64,000 nucleotides of DNA, taken from Bacillota bacterium (GTDB lineage Bacteria; Bacillota; Sulfobacillia; Sulfobacillales; JAIMBI01). The translations under genes and the position numbers were made by a program. The notes beneath the pieces are model-generated. The model was not told where the DNA came from and made no database searches. It saw only the letters and a program-made list of their open reading frames with translations. Where the stretch lies: NCBI GenBank assembly GCA_021797815.1, contig JAJZYZ010000004.1, positions 1 through 64,000 on the forward strand. Reading direction: 5' to 3'. Of this stretch, positions 45,287-54,408 are shown piece by piece (position 1 is the first letter of the stretch; each line of letters starts with the position of its first letter).

Positions 45287-46880
45287 GTCTGTCCTTCGCC
45301 TCCCCTGTCGTGAGTCGTGCCACGAGCTCCAGGCGTGCCTCTTCGTACACCACCGGGGGCATCATGACGGGCGGCTCCAGCATCGTCGGTCTAAACGCCA
45401 TATGCGGGATCACATCCAGCTCCGGGTCCATGCCCGGTGCAATTTCGATGAGGGTCCAGCCGGCCTGGGTGAGCTGGAACACCGCCCGCTCGGTCACCAC
45501 CAGCACCCTCTGCCCGCGTCCGAGGGCGCGCGCCCCGTTAAACGAGATCTGCTGGACGTGGGAGACCCACTTCTGAATGGTCCCCTCCTGCTCCACCCGG
45601 AGTCGTCCGTCCTCTACCACCACTTTAAGCCCTCCGGCCGTCATGGTGCCGCAAAACACCACGGTGCGGGCCCGCTCCGTGATGTCGATGAAGCCCCCCG
45701 CACCGGTCGCCCGGTCACCGAGTTTGGTGGCGTTCACGTTGCCGGAGGCGTCGGCCTCCCCGAAGCCCATATAGGTGACGTCGACGCCGTGGCCGTTGTA
45801 GAAGTCAAACTGGTAGGGATGCTCGATGAGCGCATCCGGATACTCGGCAACCCCGAAGTCAATGCCGCCCCAGGCGCGGCCCCCATACACGCCCGACTCC
45901 ACTGTCAGAGTGACAAGATCGCCCGCACCCTCGCTCAGCACTTCGGGGCCGATGACGTCGTTCGGAATGCCCGTGCCCATGTTGACAATGTCGCCCGCAT
46001 GGAGCTCCAGCACCGCACGGCGCCCGATAACGCGGCGCTCGTCAAGCGGGCCGGGCTCAATCTCCTGGAGCGAGGGTCCGAACCCCTGGCTTGAAAAGCG
46101 CGGGGCATAGTCAACACTCGCCGTCTGGCGGTGGTCCTGCTCCGGATGCGCGGCGACGGTGAGGTAATGGATGTGGGCACCGGGGACCTCCACCTGGCGA
46201 GGATTGAGCTGCCCTCTGGGGACGACCTGGCGGACCTGGGCCATCACGATGCCGTCAAAGCGCCGGGCGGCAAACACGGCCGGCAGAAGCTCGAGCTTCA
46301 TCGCTTCCTCTTCGGCCGCCAGGTTGCCGGCCGTGTCTGCGGTTGTCCCTCGAATGAGGACGACGTGCACCGGCACCGCCTCGATGAAGAGGTACTCTTC
46401 GCCGCGCACCTCCACCACGTGAATCAGGTCCGGTTCGGCCGCCGTGCGCGCGTTCATTTTGCCGCCCTCCTGGCGAGGGTCGATGAAGGTGCCGAGTCCG
46501 ATCTGGGTGAGGTGGCCCGGCAGTCCGCCCGCCATCGACCGGTACCAGTGCGTCATCTGCCCTTGCGGCAGGCAGTACGCGATGACCCGATCGTGGGAAA
46601 TCATATCCATCCACCGGGGCGCGAGACCCCAGTGCGCCCCGATGATGCGGCCGACCAGGCCCTCGTGGGCCAGGTGCTGGATCCCGTCGCGGCGGTTACT
46701 CTGCCCGGCGGAATGAATGAGGGTCAGGTTTTGGGGGTGGCCCACGGAGAGGAAGCGCGCCTCGATGGCTTTCAAGATAGTTTCAGAAGCACCCGAGAGG
46801 GTCATCCCGACCGTGAGCACATGGGCGCCGTCCTCTATCCGTGCAGCCATCGCGTCGGCGCTTACAAGTTCCGGTCCCAT
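45279..46880 (-). CDS. Fused acyl-CoA:acetate/3-ketoacid CoA-transferase (YdiF-like)
   Basis: Two tandem CoA-transferase domains; NMGTGIPNDVIGPEVLSEGAGDLVTLTVESGVYGG with putative active-site Glu; start at ATG after GGGGAGGG. Confidence 0.87.
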   Translation of the reverse strand: MGPELVSADAMAARIEDGAHVLTVGMTLSGASETILKAIEARFLSVGHPQNLTLIHSAGQSNRRDGIQHLAHEGLVGRIIGAHWGLAPRWMDMISHDRVIAYCLPQGQMTHWYRSMAGGLPGHLTQIGLGTFIDPRQEGGKMNARTAAEPDLIHVVEVRGEEYLFIEAVPVHVVLIRGTTADTAGNLAAEEEAMKLELLPAVFAARRFDGIVMAQVRQVVPRGQLNPRQVEVPGAHIHYLTVAAHPEQDHRQTASVDYAPRFSSQGFGPSLQEIEPGPLDERRVIGRRAVLELHAGDIVNMGTGIPNDVIGPEVLSEGAGDLVTLTVESGVYGGRAWGGIDFGVAEYPDALIEHPYQFDFYNGHGVDVTYMGFGEADASGNVNATKLGDRATGAGGFIDITERARTVVFCGTMTAGGLKVVVEDGRLRVEQEGTIQKWVSHVQQISFNGARALGRGQRVLVVTERAVFQLTQAGWTLIEIAPGMDPELDVIPHMAFRPTMLEPPVMMPPVVYEEARLELVARLTTGEAKDRHG

Positions 46881-46976
46881 GGGTGCCCTCCCCATTATCT
46901 CCCGAACAGTAGAGCGTACCAAATACGCGCGGTCTCCGGCGACCCGTCGGCAGACGAACCAGAGAACCCGCGCTTG

Positions 46977-47903
46977 CTAGCGCAAGACGGCGGAGAGATA
47001 ACGTGCGATGAAGCGGGGGCCGTCCACATCCACGGCCACGTGCACCGCTGGCCCGCCGCCAGACGCCTCTGGCCGGGTCCGCCCGCGTTCTGGCTCCGCA
47101 AGTTCCACAAGAAGCGGTGTGTCGCGGAAATCGGCAAGCCGAGGATCCATCATGATGGCGGATGCCAGCGGATCATGCATGAAGGCCGCCCGCACCCCGC
47201 TCTCTCGCTCCGACTCGTTTAGGTATCCCTGCAAGATGGCCGAGGCAAAGCGTGCCACAGGCTTGGGGCTGCCCTCCAGTTCCGCCAGCGCCGCTCCTTC
47301 GAGCCGCGTGCGGGCCGTGACATCAAGACCGACCAGGGTCATGTTCCAGGGCGCCTCCAACACCACCCGGGCTGCCTCCGGATCGTGCCAGGTATTGAAT
47401 TCGGCGTGGGGCGTGACGTTGCCGGGCGCCCACACGGCCCCGCCCATGATGACCAGTTCCCGGAACAGCGATGGCAGCTTCGGCTCAAGAAGCTGGGCCA
47501 CCGCGACGTTCGTGAGCGGGCCAATCGCCAGCAGGGTTATCTCGCCCGGCCGCTCCCGCGCCCACTGCAGCAACTGCAGAGGCCCTGACCCGGCAGACGG
47601 CCGTCGGAGGCTTGGAAGCACGCCCGCATCTCCGAGCCCGTCTGTCCCGTGAACATCCTCAGCGGTGGCCGCCTGGTGCACGAGCGGCCGGTCAATGCCC
47701 ACCACCACCGGGACATCTGGCGCCCCGGCAATCTCGAAGGCCTTAAGCGCGTTTCGCGCCCCGGTGCCGGCCGGAACGTTGCCATGAACGGTCGTCAGCC
47801 CCACGATTTCCACATCGGGAAGTCCGGTCAGGTACAAGATGGCGAGCACGTCGTCGATGCCGGGATCTGCGTCGATAACGACGGGGCGCCGGTCCCGCGT
47901 CAC
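46977..47903 (-). CDS. Nucleoside hydrolase (IunH family)
   Basis: VVIDADPGIDDVLAIL; GLTTVHGNVPAGTGARNAL; VIMGGAVWAPGNVTPHAEFNTWHDPEAA. Confidence 0.93.
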   Translation of the reverse strand: MTRDRRPVVIDADPGIDDVLAILYLTGLPDVEIVGLTTVHGNVPAGTGARNALKAFEIAGAPDVPVVVGIDRPLVHQAATAEDVHGTDGLGDAGVLPSLRRPSAGSGPLQLLQWARERPGEITLLAIGPLTNVAVAQLLEPKLPSLFRELVIMGGAVWAPGNVTPHAEFNTWHDPEAARVVLEAPWNMTLVGLDVTARTRLEGAALAELEGSPKPVARFASAILQGYLNESERESGVRAAFMHDPLASAIMMDPRLADFRDTPLLVELAEPERGRTRPEASGGGPAVHVAVDVDGPRFIARYLSAVLR

Positions 47904-48391
47904 GAGTGTTCTCCGGAAAGTTCTGCCTGCCAGCGTCTAAGCCAGGGCAGGGCGTCATCCACCGTCTGAACGACGGTGCCGCCCGTCGCCTCGATGCATC
48001 CCAGCACGTAAAAGTTCAAGCCTTTCCCCTCCAGGTTGGTCGAGGAACCGGCGCTGCCGTCGGCAGGCGCCCCTTGACGCGAATCGGTGAGAAGCCCGAT
48101 GACTCCTTTTTTTCTCGGGTCACGCTGCTTTAGGCCGTAGAAGAGGCCGATCTCACACGCCGTCCCATCATCCACCATCGGACCGTCCAGAAGGGCCAGC
48201 ACGGCGTCGGCTTCCATCAGGCCCGCGCCGTCTTTTTGGAACACCGCCTGAGGCGTCAGTTCAGCCCCGTCGAGCCAATGCTCGTGGGGGATAAAACAGT
48301 CAAACCCTTCCTGCCGAAGGCGGGATCCATACTCCCCAATGAAGGAGCGTTCATAAGGCGTAAAGAGCGGTCCCGCAAGATATAGCCGCAT
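47900..48391 (-). CDS. Nucleoside 2-deoxyribosyltransferase family protein
   Basis: MRLYLAGPLFTPYERSFIGEYGSRLRQEGFDCFIPHE; LMEADAVLALLDGPMVDDGTACEIGLFYGL; overlaps nucleoside hydrolase by 4 nt. Confidence 0.9.
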   Translation of the reverse strand: MRLYLAGPLFTPYERSFIGEYGSRLRQEGFDCFIPHEHWLDGAELTPQAVFQKDGAGLMEADAVLALLDGPMVDDGTACEIGLFYGLKQRDPRKKGVIGLLTDSRQGAPADGSAGSSTNLEGKGLNFYVLGCIEATGGTVVQTVDDALPWLRRWQAELSGEHS

Positions 48392-48610
48392 GCGCGGCCT
48401 CCCATCTGCCTTCTTTTCCAGTCCGCCACGGCACGATTGTATCGAAACACGGGTCAGGGCGGCCGGCACGACCGATGGCGGTGCGAGGTGCAGAGTTCAG
48501 CCAGAGACCAGCAAATCCGGCAAGTTTCTTGACCTTTGGCCGCCATTAACCGGCTATCCTGTGGGGCGACCCGACTTTTCTCCTAGACGGTCACGCTGGA
48601 GGGCGATGGG

Positions 48611-50020
48611 ATGGCGGAACAGCAACAGACAATCGCGGCTTCGGCAATTGCCGCGCGGCTCGAGCGGTTACCGATGAGCCGCTATGTCTGGCTTTTAGTA
48701 TTTCTCGCGGGCGGAGCCTGGTTCGTCGAGTCACTGGACGTGGGCGCATCAGGCGTGGTGCTGCCTGTGCTGAAGACACTGTGGCATCTCAGCCCGTCTC
48801 AGATCGGTTTTCTGGCTGTGGCATCGACGGCCGGCGTCGTGGTCGGACTTCCTCCGGCCGGCTTCATCGGCGATCGCATCGGCCGGGTCCGGCTCCTCAC
48901 CATCGGCATCGTGATTTATAGCGCCCTGACGCTCCTGGCTTCTTTAAGCACGGGCTACGGCATGCTGCTGGTGCTCCGGTTTCTGGCCGGCCTCGGCATG
49001 GGAGCGGTATTCCCGCTGCCGTACAGCATTGTTAGCGAGTGGGTGCAGAAGAATCGGCGGACCTGGCTCAGCGGCTTTCTCGATGCCTGCCTCTCGGTCG
49101 GTTACTTCATCGCCCCGCTCCTGGGACTTCTCATCGTGCCCCACCTGCCAGCCGCGTGGGGATGGCGCGTGTTTCTGGTGGCGGCCGGTCTCCCCCTCAT
49201 CTACGCCTTTCTGGTGCGCCGGCTGATGCCGGAATCTCCGCGGTGGCTGGCTTCCAAGGGCCGCGTGGCGGAGGCGGAGGCGTCGGTGGCGCGCGCGGAG
49301 GAAGCCTCGGGCGTCACGCACCCGAAGATCGTCATGGCGCAGCGTCCACAGGAGACGGAAGAATCGCCGGTGCGCGTTCCCTGGACCCGCCTCATCGCGC
49401 CTACCGCCGTCAGCACCGTAGCCGCCACCGGCACCTTCTTTATGTTTTACGTGGTCATGACGTACACACCCACCATCTTCTCGGGCATCGGCATCCCGTA
49501 TGCGAAGTCGCTCGGTTTCGCCGCCCTCATCACCGCGGTCGCCATACCGGGAAAGCTCTTGAACGGATACCTGTCGGAGCGTTGGGGCCGCAAGCGCACG
49601 TACGGAGTATTCATGGGCGTGGCTGCGGTCGCGGCGGCCTTCTTTGCGACAGGTCCCGCACTCGCAGGCCTGGTCGCGGCACTGCTCGGTATGTCGTTCT
49701 TCGGGACCGGCGCTTTTCCAGGGCTCAAGATGTACTACGCGGAACAGTACCCGACCGGGGTGCGGGTGCGCGGGGCGGCTAGTGTCGAGGCCATCGGGAG
49801 GACGCTCGGCGGCATCGTGGGCGCGGCCTACATGCCCATACTGTGGCATTCGGCGGGTCTTGGCTTTTCCTTCGGCCTGATCGCCCTCGTGTCGGCCGTG
49901 GCCGTGGTCGTCATGCTGGCATTCGGCCAGGAGACGCGCGGCCTAAGCCTCGAGGCTATCGAGGCACGCTACCTGAAAGGGTCGCGGCGGCGCATGATGG
50001 AATCGCGCCCGGCCGACTAG
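48611..50020 (+). CDS. MFS transporter (metabolite/sugar porter-like)
   Basis: RLERLPMSRYVWLLVFLAGGAWFVESLDVG; GFIGDRIGRVRLL; LAGLGMGAVFPLPYSIVSEW. Confidence 0.88.
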   Translation: MAEQQQTIAASAIAARLERLPMSRYVWLLVFLAGGAWFVESLDVGASGVVLPVLKTLWHLSPSQIGFLAVASTAGVVVGLPPAGFIGDRIGRVRLLTIGIVIYSALTLLASLSTGYGMLLVLRFLAGLGMGAVFPLPYSIVSEWVQKNRRTWLSGFLDACLSVGYFIAPLLGLLIVPHLPAAWGWRVFLVAAGLPLIYAFLVRRLMPESPRWLASKGRVAEAEASVARAEEASGVTHPKIVMAQRPQETEESPVRVPWTRLIAPTAVSTVAATGTFFMFYVVMTYTPTIFSGIGIPYAKSLGFAALITAVAIPGKLLNGYLSERWGRKRTYGVFMGVAAVAAAFFATGPALAGLVAALLGMSFFGTGAFPGLKMYYAEQYPTGVRVRGAASVEAIGRTLGGIVGAAYMPILWHSAGLGFSFGLIALVSAVAVVVMLAFGQETRGLSLEAIEARYLKGSRRRMMESRPAD

Positions 50021-50036
50021 CCGAAGCGGCCGCACC

Positions 50037-50067
50037 AAGGCGGCGGGCCACACGGGCCCGCCGCCTT
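50037..50067. terminator. Bidirectional terminator-like hairpin between convergent genes
   Basis: AAGGCGGCGGGCC-acacg-GGCCCGCCGCCTT, 13-bp perfect stem. Confidence 0.75.
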
Positions 50068-50082
50068 TCTGATCCATCAGGC

Positions 50083-51243
50083 TCAGCCATTCCCTGCCGT
50101 GTCGCCCAGTCGCCTCTCCCAGCCACTCCGAAAGAGGGGCAGGAAGTTCTGGGGCCGGTATGGATGGCGGAGCGCCTCCTCGACAACCAGCTCCGCCCCG
50201 AGACCCGGGCGGTCCGACGGCACCACGTGCCCGTCCTCTACCTGCAGCGGATGGGTGAGCAGGCGTTGTTCCCAGGGTTCGTTGAACTCGTCGAACATTT
50301 CGTGCAGGAAGAAATGGGGCGTGGCCAGATTGAGGTGCGCGCACGCCAGGGAGCATACCGGCCCCTGCGCGCTGTGCGGGGCGATGACGCCGTTGTGGGC
50401 TGCCACCATCCCGCTCACATCGCGTGCTGCCGTCATGCCCAGGAACTGCGGCTCCAACTGCACGATGTGGACGGCGTCGTACTGGAGCAGCTCCGCAAAC
50501 TGCTCGCGGCAGTAGTAGTCCTCCCCGACCGCTATGGGAACCGGAGACCGGCGCGCAACTTCGACCGTGGACGCGATCCGCTGGGGAGGGACCGGCGCCT
50601 CAAACCAGGTCGGGGAAAACTGCGCCATCCTGTCCGCAAACTGGAGCGCGGTCGCCACGGTGAACCGATTGTGGCCCTCAATCAGGATGTCGACTCGGGG
50701 GCCGACCGCGTCGCGGACCGCCTCGATAAGGGCGAGGGCCAGGGCCATCTCGTCCCGGTCCACCACACGCCAGGATGCGCCGAAGGGGTCGAACTTGAGC
50801 GCGGTGTACCCCCGCCCCACCACGGTGCGGGCGTCCTCGGCGATAGCCTCGGGGGTGCGGCCCCCGCGATACCATCCGTTGGCATAGGCGCGAAGCGTGT
50901 CATGGGAGCGCCCGCCCCAGAGCTGGTAGAGGGGCTTTCCCGCGACCTTGCCGACGATGTCCCACAGCGCAAGCTCGATGGCGGCCAGAGCCGAGCCGTG
51001 AATCTGGCCGCCGTCAGAGTACACATCGCGCCATAAATGCATGGCAATGTCGGCGATGTCAAACGGGCTCCGCCCTAACACGAGCGGTTCCAGTTCGTGA
51101 ATGGCGGCCTGTACCGTTCGCCCAAAGCCGTTCAGCGTCCCTTCACCGAGACCGCTGACGCCCTCATCCGTATTGACAACGGCAAACACCCAATTCTTCC
51201 ACGGGTTCCCGACCACGTAAGTGTCAATGCCGGTGATGCGCAC
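50083..51243 (-). CDS. Mandelate racemase/muconate lactonizing enzyme family (enolase superfamily)
   Basis: MRITGIDTYVVGNPWKNWVFAVVNTDEGVSGLGEGTLNG; GSALAAIELALWDIVGKVAGKPLYQLWGG; YTALKFDPFG; IAVGEDYYCREQF. Confidence 0.92.
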   Translation of the reverse strand: MRITGIDTYVVGNPWKNWVFAVVNTDEGVSGLGEGTLNGFGRTVQAAIHELEPLVLGRSPFDIADIAMHLWRDVYSDGGQIHGSALAAIELALWDIVGKVAGKPLYQLWGGRSHDTLRAYANGWYRGGRTPEAIAEDARTVVGRGYTALKFDPFGASWRVVDRDEMALALALIEAVRDAVGPRVDILIEGHNRFTVATALQFADRMAQFSPTWFEAPVPPQRIASTVEVARRSPVPIAVGEDYYCREQFAELLQYDAVHIVQLEPQFLGMTAARDVSGMVAAHNGVIAPHSAQGPVCSLACAHLNLATPHFFLHEMFDEFNEPWEQRLLTHPLQVEDGHVVPSDRPGLGAELVVEEALRHPYRPQNFLPLFRSGWERRLGDTAGNG

Positions 51244-51251
51244 GGTGCCTC

Positions 51252-52682
51252 CTATTCCATCGAAACCGCGATGGACTTGGTGACGAGAAACTCCTCAATC
51301 CCGTAATGCCCGCCTTCGCGGCCGAACCCGCTCTCCTTGACCCCGCCGAAGGGCGTGGAAATCCCCGAGGCGCGGGCGTCGTTAAGACCGATGACGCCGG
51401 CGTCCAGGCGTTCTGCCACCCGGATGGCCCGTGCCAGCTCGCGGGTGAAAAGATAGGCAGCGAGGCCGTAGGGCGTGCGGTTAGCCTCGGCGATGGCCTC
51501 GTCTTCGTCCTCAAACGGGATAAGCGGCGCCACGGGCCCAAACGTCTCCTCCCGGGCCACCAGCATTTCGGGGCCGCAGTTATCAAGCACCGCCGGCAGA
51601 AAGAACGTCCCTCCGACGAGATTGGGATCGCGTCCGCGCTCTCCGCCAGTCAGAAGGCTCGCCCCCCTGTCCACCGCGTCCCGCACGTGTCGTTCGGCCC
51701 GCAAGACCGCCTCCTCATTGATCAGGGGACCGATCTGGCTTCCCGGCTCGAGCCCCGGCGCCACCTTGAGGGCAGCGACCGCGGCCGTGAAAGCTTCCCG
51801 GAACGCGGGCAGGATGTCCCGATGCACCAGGATGCGGTTCGCGGAATGGCAGATCTGGCCCATGGACCGAAAACGCGCGGTGACTGCCCCCTTTACGGCC
51901 GCATTCAGATCGGCGTCCTCAAACACCAGGAGGGGTGCATGCCCGCCAAGCTCCAGAGACAGGGACTTTACCGTCGAGGACGCCTCGGCCATGAGGCGCT
52001 TTCCCACCTCTGTCGAGCCGGTGAAGGTGATTTTCCGAACGGCAGGATGGCTCGTGAGCACGCCCCCAATCTCATCCGCCGGTCCGGTAACAAGATTGAC
52101 AACACCGGGCGGAACGTCTGCCTGCTCAATGAGCCGCACCAGTTCCACCGCCGACAGGGGGGTGAGGCTCGAAGGCTTCGCCACCACAGTGCAGCCGGCG
52201 GCCAGCGCGGCGGCGGTTTTCCGCGCCACGGTCTGTATCGGGTAGTTCCAGGGCGTGATGACGGCCGAAACGCCGACCGGCTCGCGCCATACCCAAAAGC
52301 GCCGGCCCGGTGCCGGTGCCTGCAGGACGTCACCCTGCACCCGGCGCCCCTCTTCTGCGTACCACAAGAACTGCTCCGCCGCCGACTGCACCTCGCCCCG
52401 CGCGTCGGCCAGGGGTTTTCCCTGCTCGCGGGTCAGGAGGCGAGCAAGCTTCTCCTGATGCTCCAAGACGAGTGCGGCCACGCGCCGCAGCCGTACAGCG
52501 CGCACATCGGCCGGTACGCCCCGCCAGCTCTGCCGTGCCCGCTCGGCGGCCTCCACGGCGCGTACGGCATCCTCCGCCCGGCCGCGCGCGACGTCTCCCA
52601 CCACCTCGCCCGTCGCCGGATCCTGGACGGCAATGGTCGTCTCGCATTCTTCCCATCGGCCGTCAATGTACAGCGATTTCAT
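51252..52682 (-). CDS. NAD(P)-dependent aldehyde dehydrogenase (succinate-semialdehyde dehydrogenase-like)
   Basis: VITPWNYPIQTVARKTAAALAAGCTVVAKPSSLTPLSA; ITFTGSTEVGKRL; SLELGGHAPLLVFEDADL; MGQICHSANRILV. Confidence 0.94.
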   Translation of the reverse strand: MKSLYIDGRWEECETTIAVQDPATGEVVGDVARGRAEDAVRAVEAAERARQSWRGVPADVRAVRLRRVAALVLEHQEKLARLLTREQGKPLADARGEVQSAAEQFLWYAEEGRRVQGDVLQAPAPGRRFWVWREPVGVSAVITPWNYPIQTVARKTAAALAAGCTVVAKPSSLTPLSAVELVRLIEQADVPPGVVNLVTGPADEIGGVLTSHPAVRKITFTGSTEVGKRLMAEASSTVKSLSLELGGHAPLLVFEDADLNAAVKGAVTARFRSMGQICHSANRILVHRDILPAFREAFTAAVAALKVAPGLEPGSQIGPLINEEAVLRAERHVRDAVDRGASLLTGGERGRDPNLVGGTFFLPAVLDNCGPEMLVAREETFGPVAPLIPFEDEDEAIAEANRTPYGLAAYLFTRELARAIRVAERLDAGVIGLNDARASGISTPFGGVKESGFGREGGHYGIEEFLVTKSIAVSME

Positions 52683-53839
52683 AACGAACCCCCTCTGTCC
52701 CCATCTCCCCGCGCACTAAGGACCCGGGCGCGGGCCTCGTCCACCGTATCCGCCACCGCCGTGAGATGCCCCATCTTGCGCCCGGGGCGCGCCTCCTCCT
52801 TGCCGTACAGATGCAAGTGCACCCCCGGCACGGCCAGCATGCGGGCAAAGTCGGGCGGTTCACCCCCCGGCCCCCACAGGTCGCCCAGCAGATTGGCCAT
52901 GGCTGCCGGTCGGGCCATGTCCGTGTCGCCGAGCGGCAGGTCGGCCATGACGCGCACCAGCTGCTCGAATTGGGAGACGGCCGCGGCCTCGATGGTGTGG
53001 TGGCCTGAGTTGTGCGGACGAGGTGCAAGTTCGTTCACCAGCACCTGCCCGTCGCGATCGACAAACATTTCCACGGTCAGGAGGCCCACAAGCCGCAGTC
53101 CGTCCGCAATCGTCCGCACAATCGCCGCCGCCCGGCCGGCCACGCCGGCCGAGACGCCCGCGGGCGCCGTGCTGACGTCCAGGATCCCGCGCCGGTGATG
53201 ATTTTCCGCCGGTGGGAAGAGGACCACGTCACCGGCGAGGTTGCGGGCGCAGATGATGGAGATCTCGGTCTCGATGTCTACCAGCCGCTCGACAATGAGG
53301 CTGTCGGTGCCCGGCTTCAATCGTTCGAAGGCCGAAAAGGCCCCCCCACGGTCACGGACGACGGCCTGGCCCTTGCCGTCGTAGCCGCCCGTCGCCGTCT
53401 TCATGATTAGAGGAAACGACAGGACGGACAGCGCATCCGCTAGCTGGTCCGCGGTCGCCGCGGACCGGAAAGGCGGCACCGGTGCTCCCAATCCTGCCAC
53501 CGTGGTCTTCTCCCGAATGCGATGCTGGGACACCCGCAGGACGGCACTTGACGGATGGACCGGCACCAGCGCTTCCAGCGCCTCCACGGCATCCGCGTTT
53601 ACGTTTTCAAATTCGTAGGTGACCACATCCGCGACGTCCGCCAGCGCGCGCATCGCCGCCGTGTCGTCCAATCTCGCCTTAATGTGGCGGTCCGCTACCT
53701 GGGCGCCCGGTCCCGCCGGATCCGGATCCAGCACGACCGTATGGTAGCCGAGCCGTCTAGCCGCCATGGCCGTCATCCGGCCAAGCTGGCCGCCGCCTAA
53801 GATCCCAAGGGTGCTGCCGACGGGGAGGGGCCGTCCCAC
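52679..53839 (-). CDS. purK: N5-carboxyaminoimidazole ribonucleotide synthase
   Basis: LGILGGGQLGRMTAMAARRLGYHTVVLDPDPAGP; TATGGYDGKGQAVV; VNELAPRPHNSGHHTIEA. Confidence 0.96.
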   Translation of the reverse strand: MGRPLPVGSTLGILGGGQLGRMTAMAARRLGYHTVVLDPDPAGPGAQVADRHIKARLDDTAAMRALADVADVVTYEFENVNADAVEALEALVPVHPSSAVLRVSQHRIREKTTVAGLGAPVPPFRSAATADQLADALSVLSFPLIMKTATGGYDGKGQAVVRDRGGAFSAFERLKPGTDSLIVERLVDIETEISIICARNLAGDVVLFPPAENHHRRGILDVSTAPAGVSAGVAGRAAAIVRTIADGLRLVGLLTVEMFVDRDGQVLVNELAPRPHNSGHHTIEAAAVSQFEQLVRVMADLPLGDTDMARPAAMANLLGDLWGPGGEPPDFARMLAVPGVHLHLYGKEEARPGRKMGHLTAVADTVDEARARVLSARGDGDRGGSL

Positions 53840-53841
53840 CG

Positions 53842-54321
53842 TCAGCGACCCTCTCGGGCCAGACGCGCCTGTTCATCCCGGTAGGCGGCGAGCCGCGCTT
53901 GAAGCTCTTCATCGTGCAAGGAGAGTATCTCGACGGCAAGCAGGGCCGCGTTCGCGGCACCCGCCTGGCCAATGGCGACCGTCGCCACCGGAACCCCGCG
54001 CGGCATCTGCACGATGGACAGGAGTGAGTCAAGGCCCGAAAGCGCCCGGCTCTGGACCGGCACGCCGATGACGGGCAGGGTCGTCTTCGCTGCCACCATC
54101 CCCGGCAGATGAGCCGCCCCGCCGGCGCCGGCGATGATGACCCTGATACCGCGGTCTCGGGCCTGTTCCGCGAACTCGAACATGAGATCCGGCGTCCGGT
54201 GGGCCGATACGACCCGGCTCTCATGAGGTACTGAAAACACTTCCAAGATCTCGACCGCCGCCTGCATGGTGTCCCAATCTGTCCGGCTGCCCATGATCAC
54301 TGCCACCACTGGATCCGCCAC
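53842..54321 (-). CDS. purE: N5-carboxyaminoimidazole ribonucleotide mutase
   Basis: [86 protein letters not shown]. Confidence 0.97.
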   Translation of the reverse strand: MADPVVAVIMGSRTDWDTMQAAVEILEVFSVPHESRVVSAHRTPDLMFEFAEQARDRGIRVIIAGAGGAAHLPGMVAAKTTLPVIGVPVQSRALSGLDSLLSIVQMPRGVPVATVAIGQAGAANAALLAVEILSLHDEELQARLAAYRDEQARLAREGR

Positions 54322-54352
54322 GGCGCTCCCCCGCTTCCGGTCGGCCTGCCTT

Positions 54353-54385
54353 CATGATAGCCGTTTGGGTGCACTCGCTATCATG
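54353..54385. promoter_or_regulatory. Inverted repeat CATGATAGC-N15-GCTATCATG upstream of purE
   Basis: 9-bp perfect arms, 32 bp upstream of purE start, between MMPL stop and purE. Confidence 0.5.
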
Positions 54386-54408
54386 CCGCGCCGGTCTGCG
54401 GCGGTGGG

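Noticed and set aside
51306-53198. 630-aa plus-strand ORF
   Set aside because: Antisense to the ALDH and purK genes; low-complexity R/P-rich translation.
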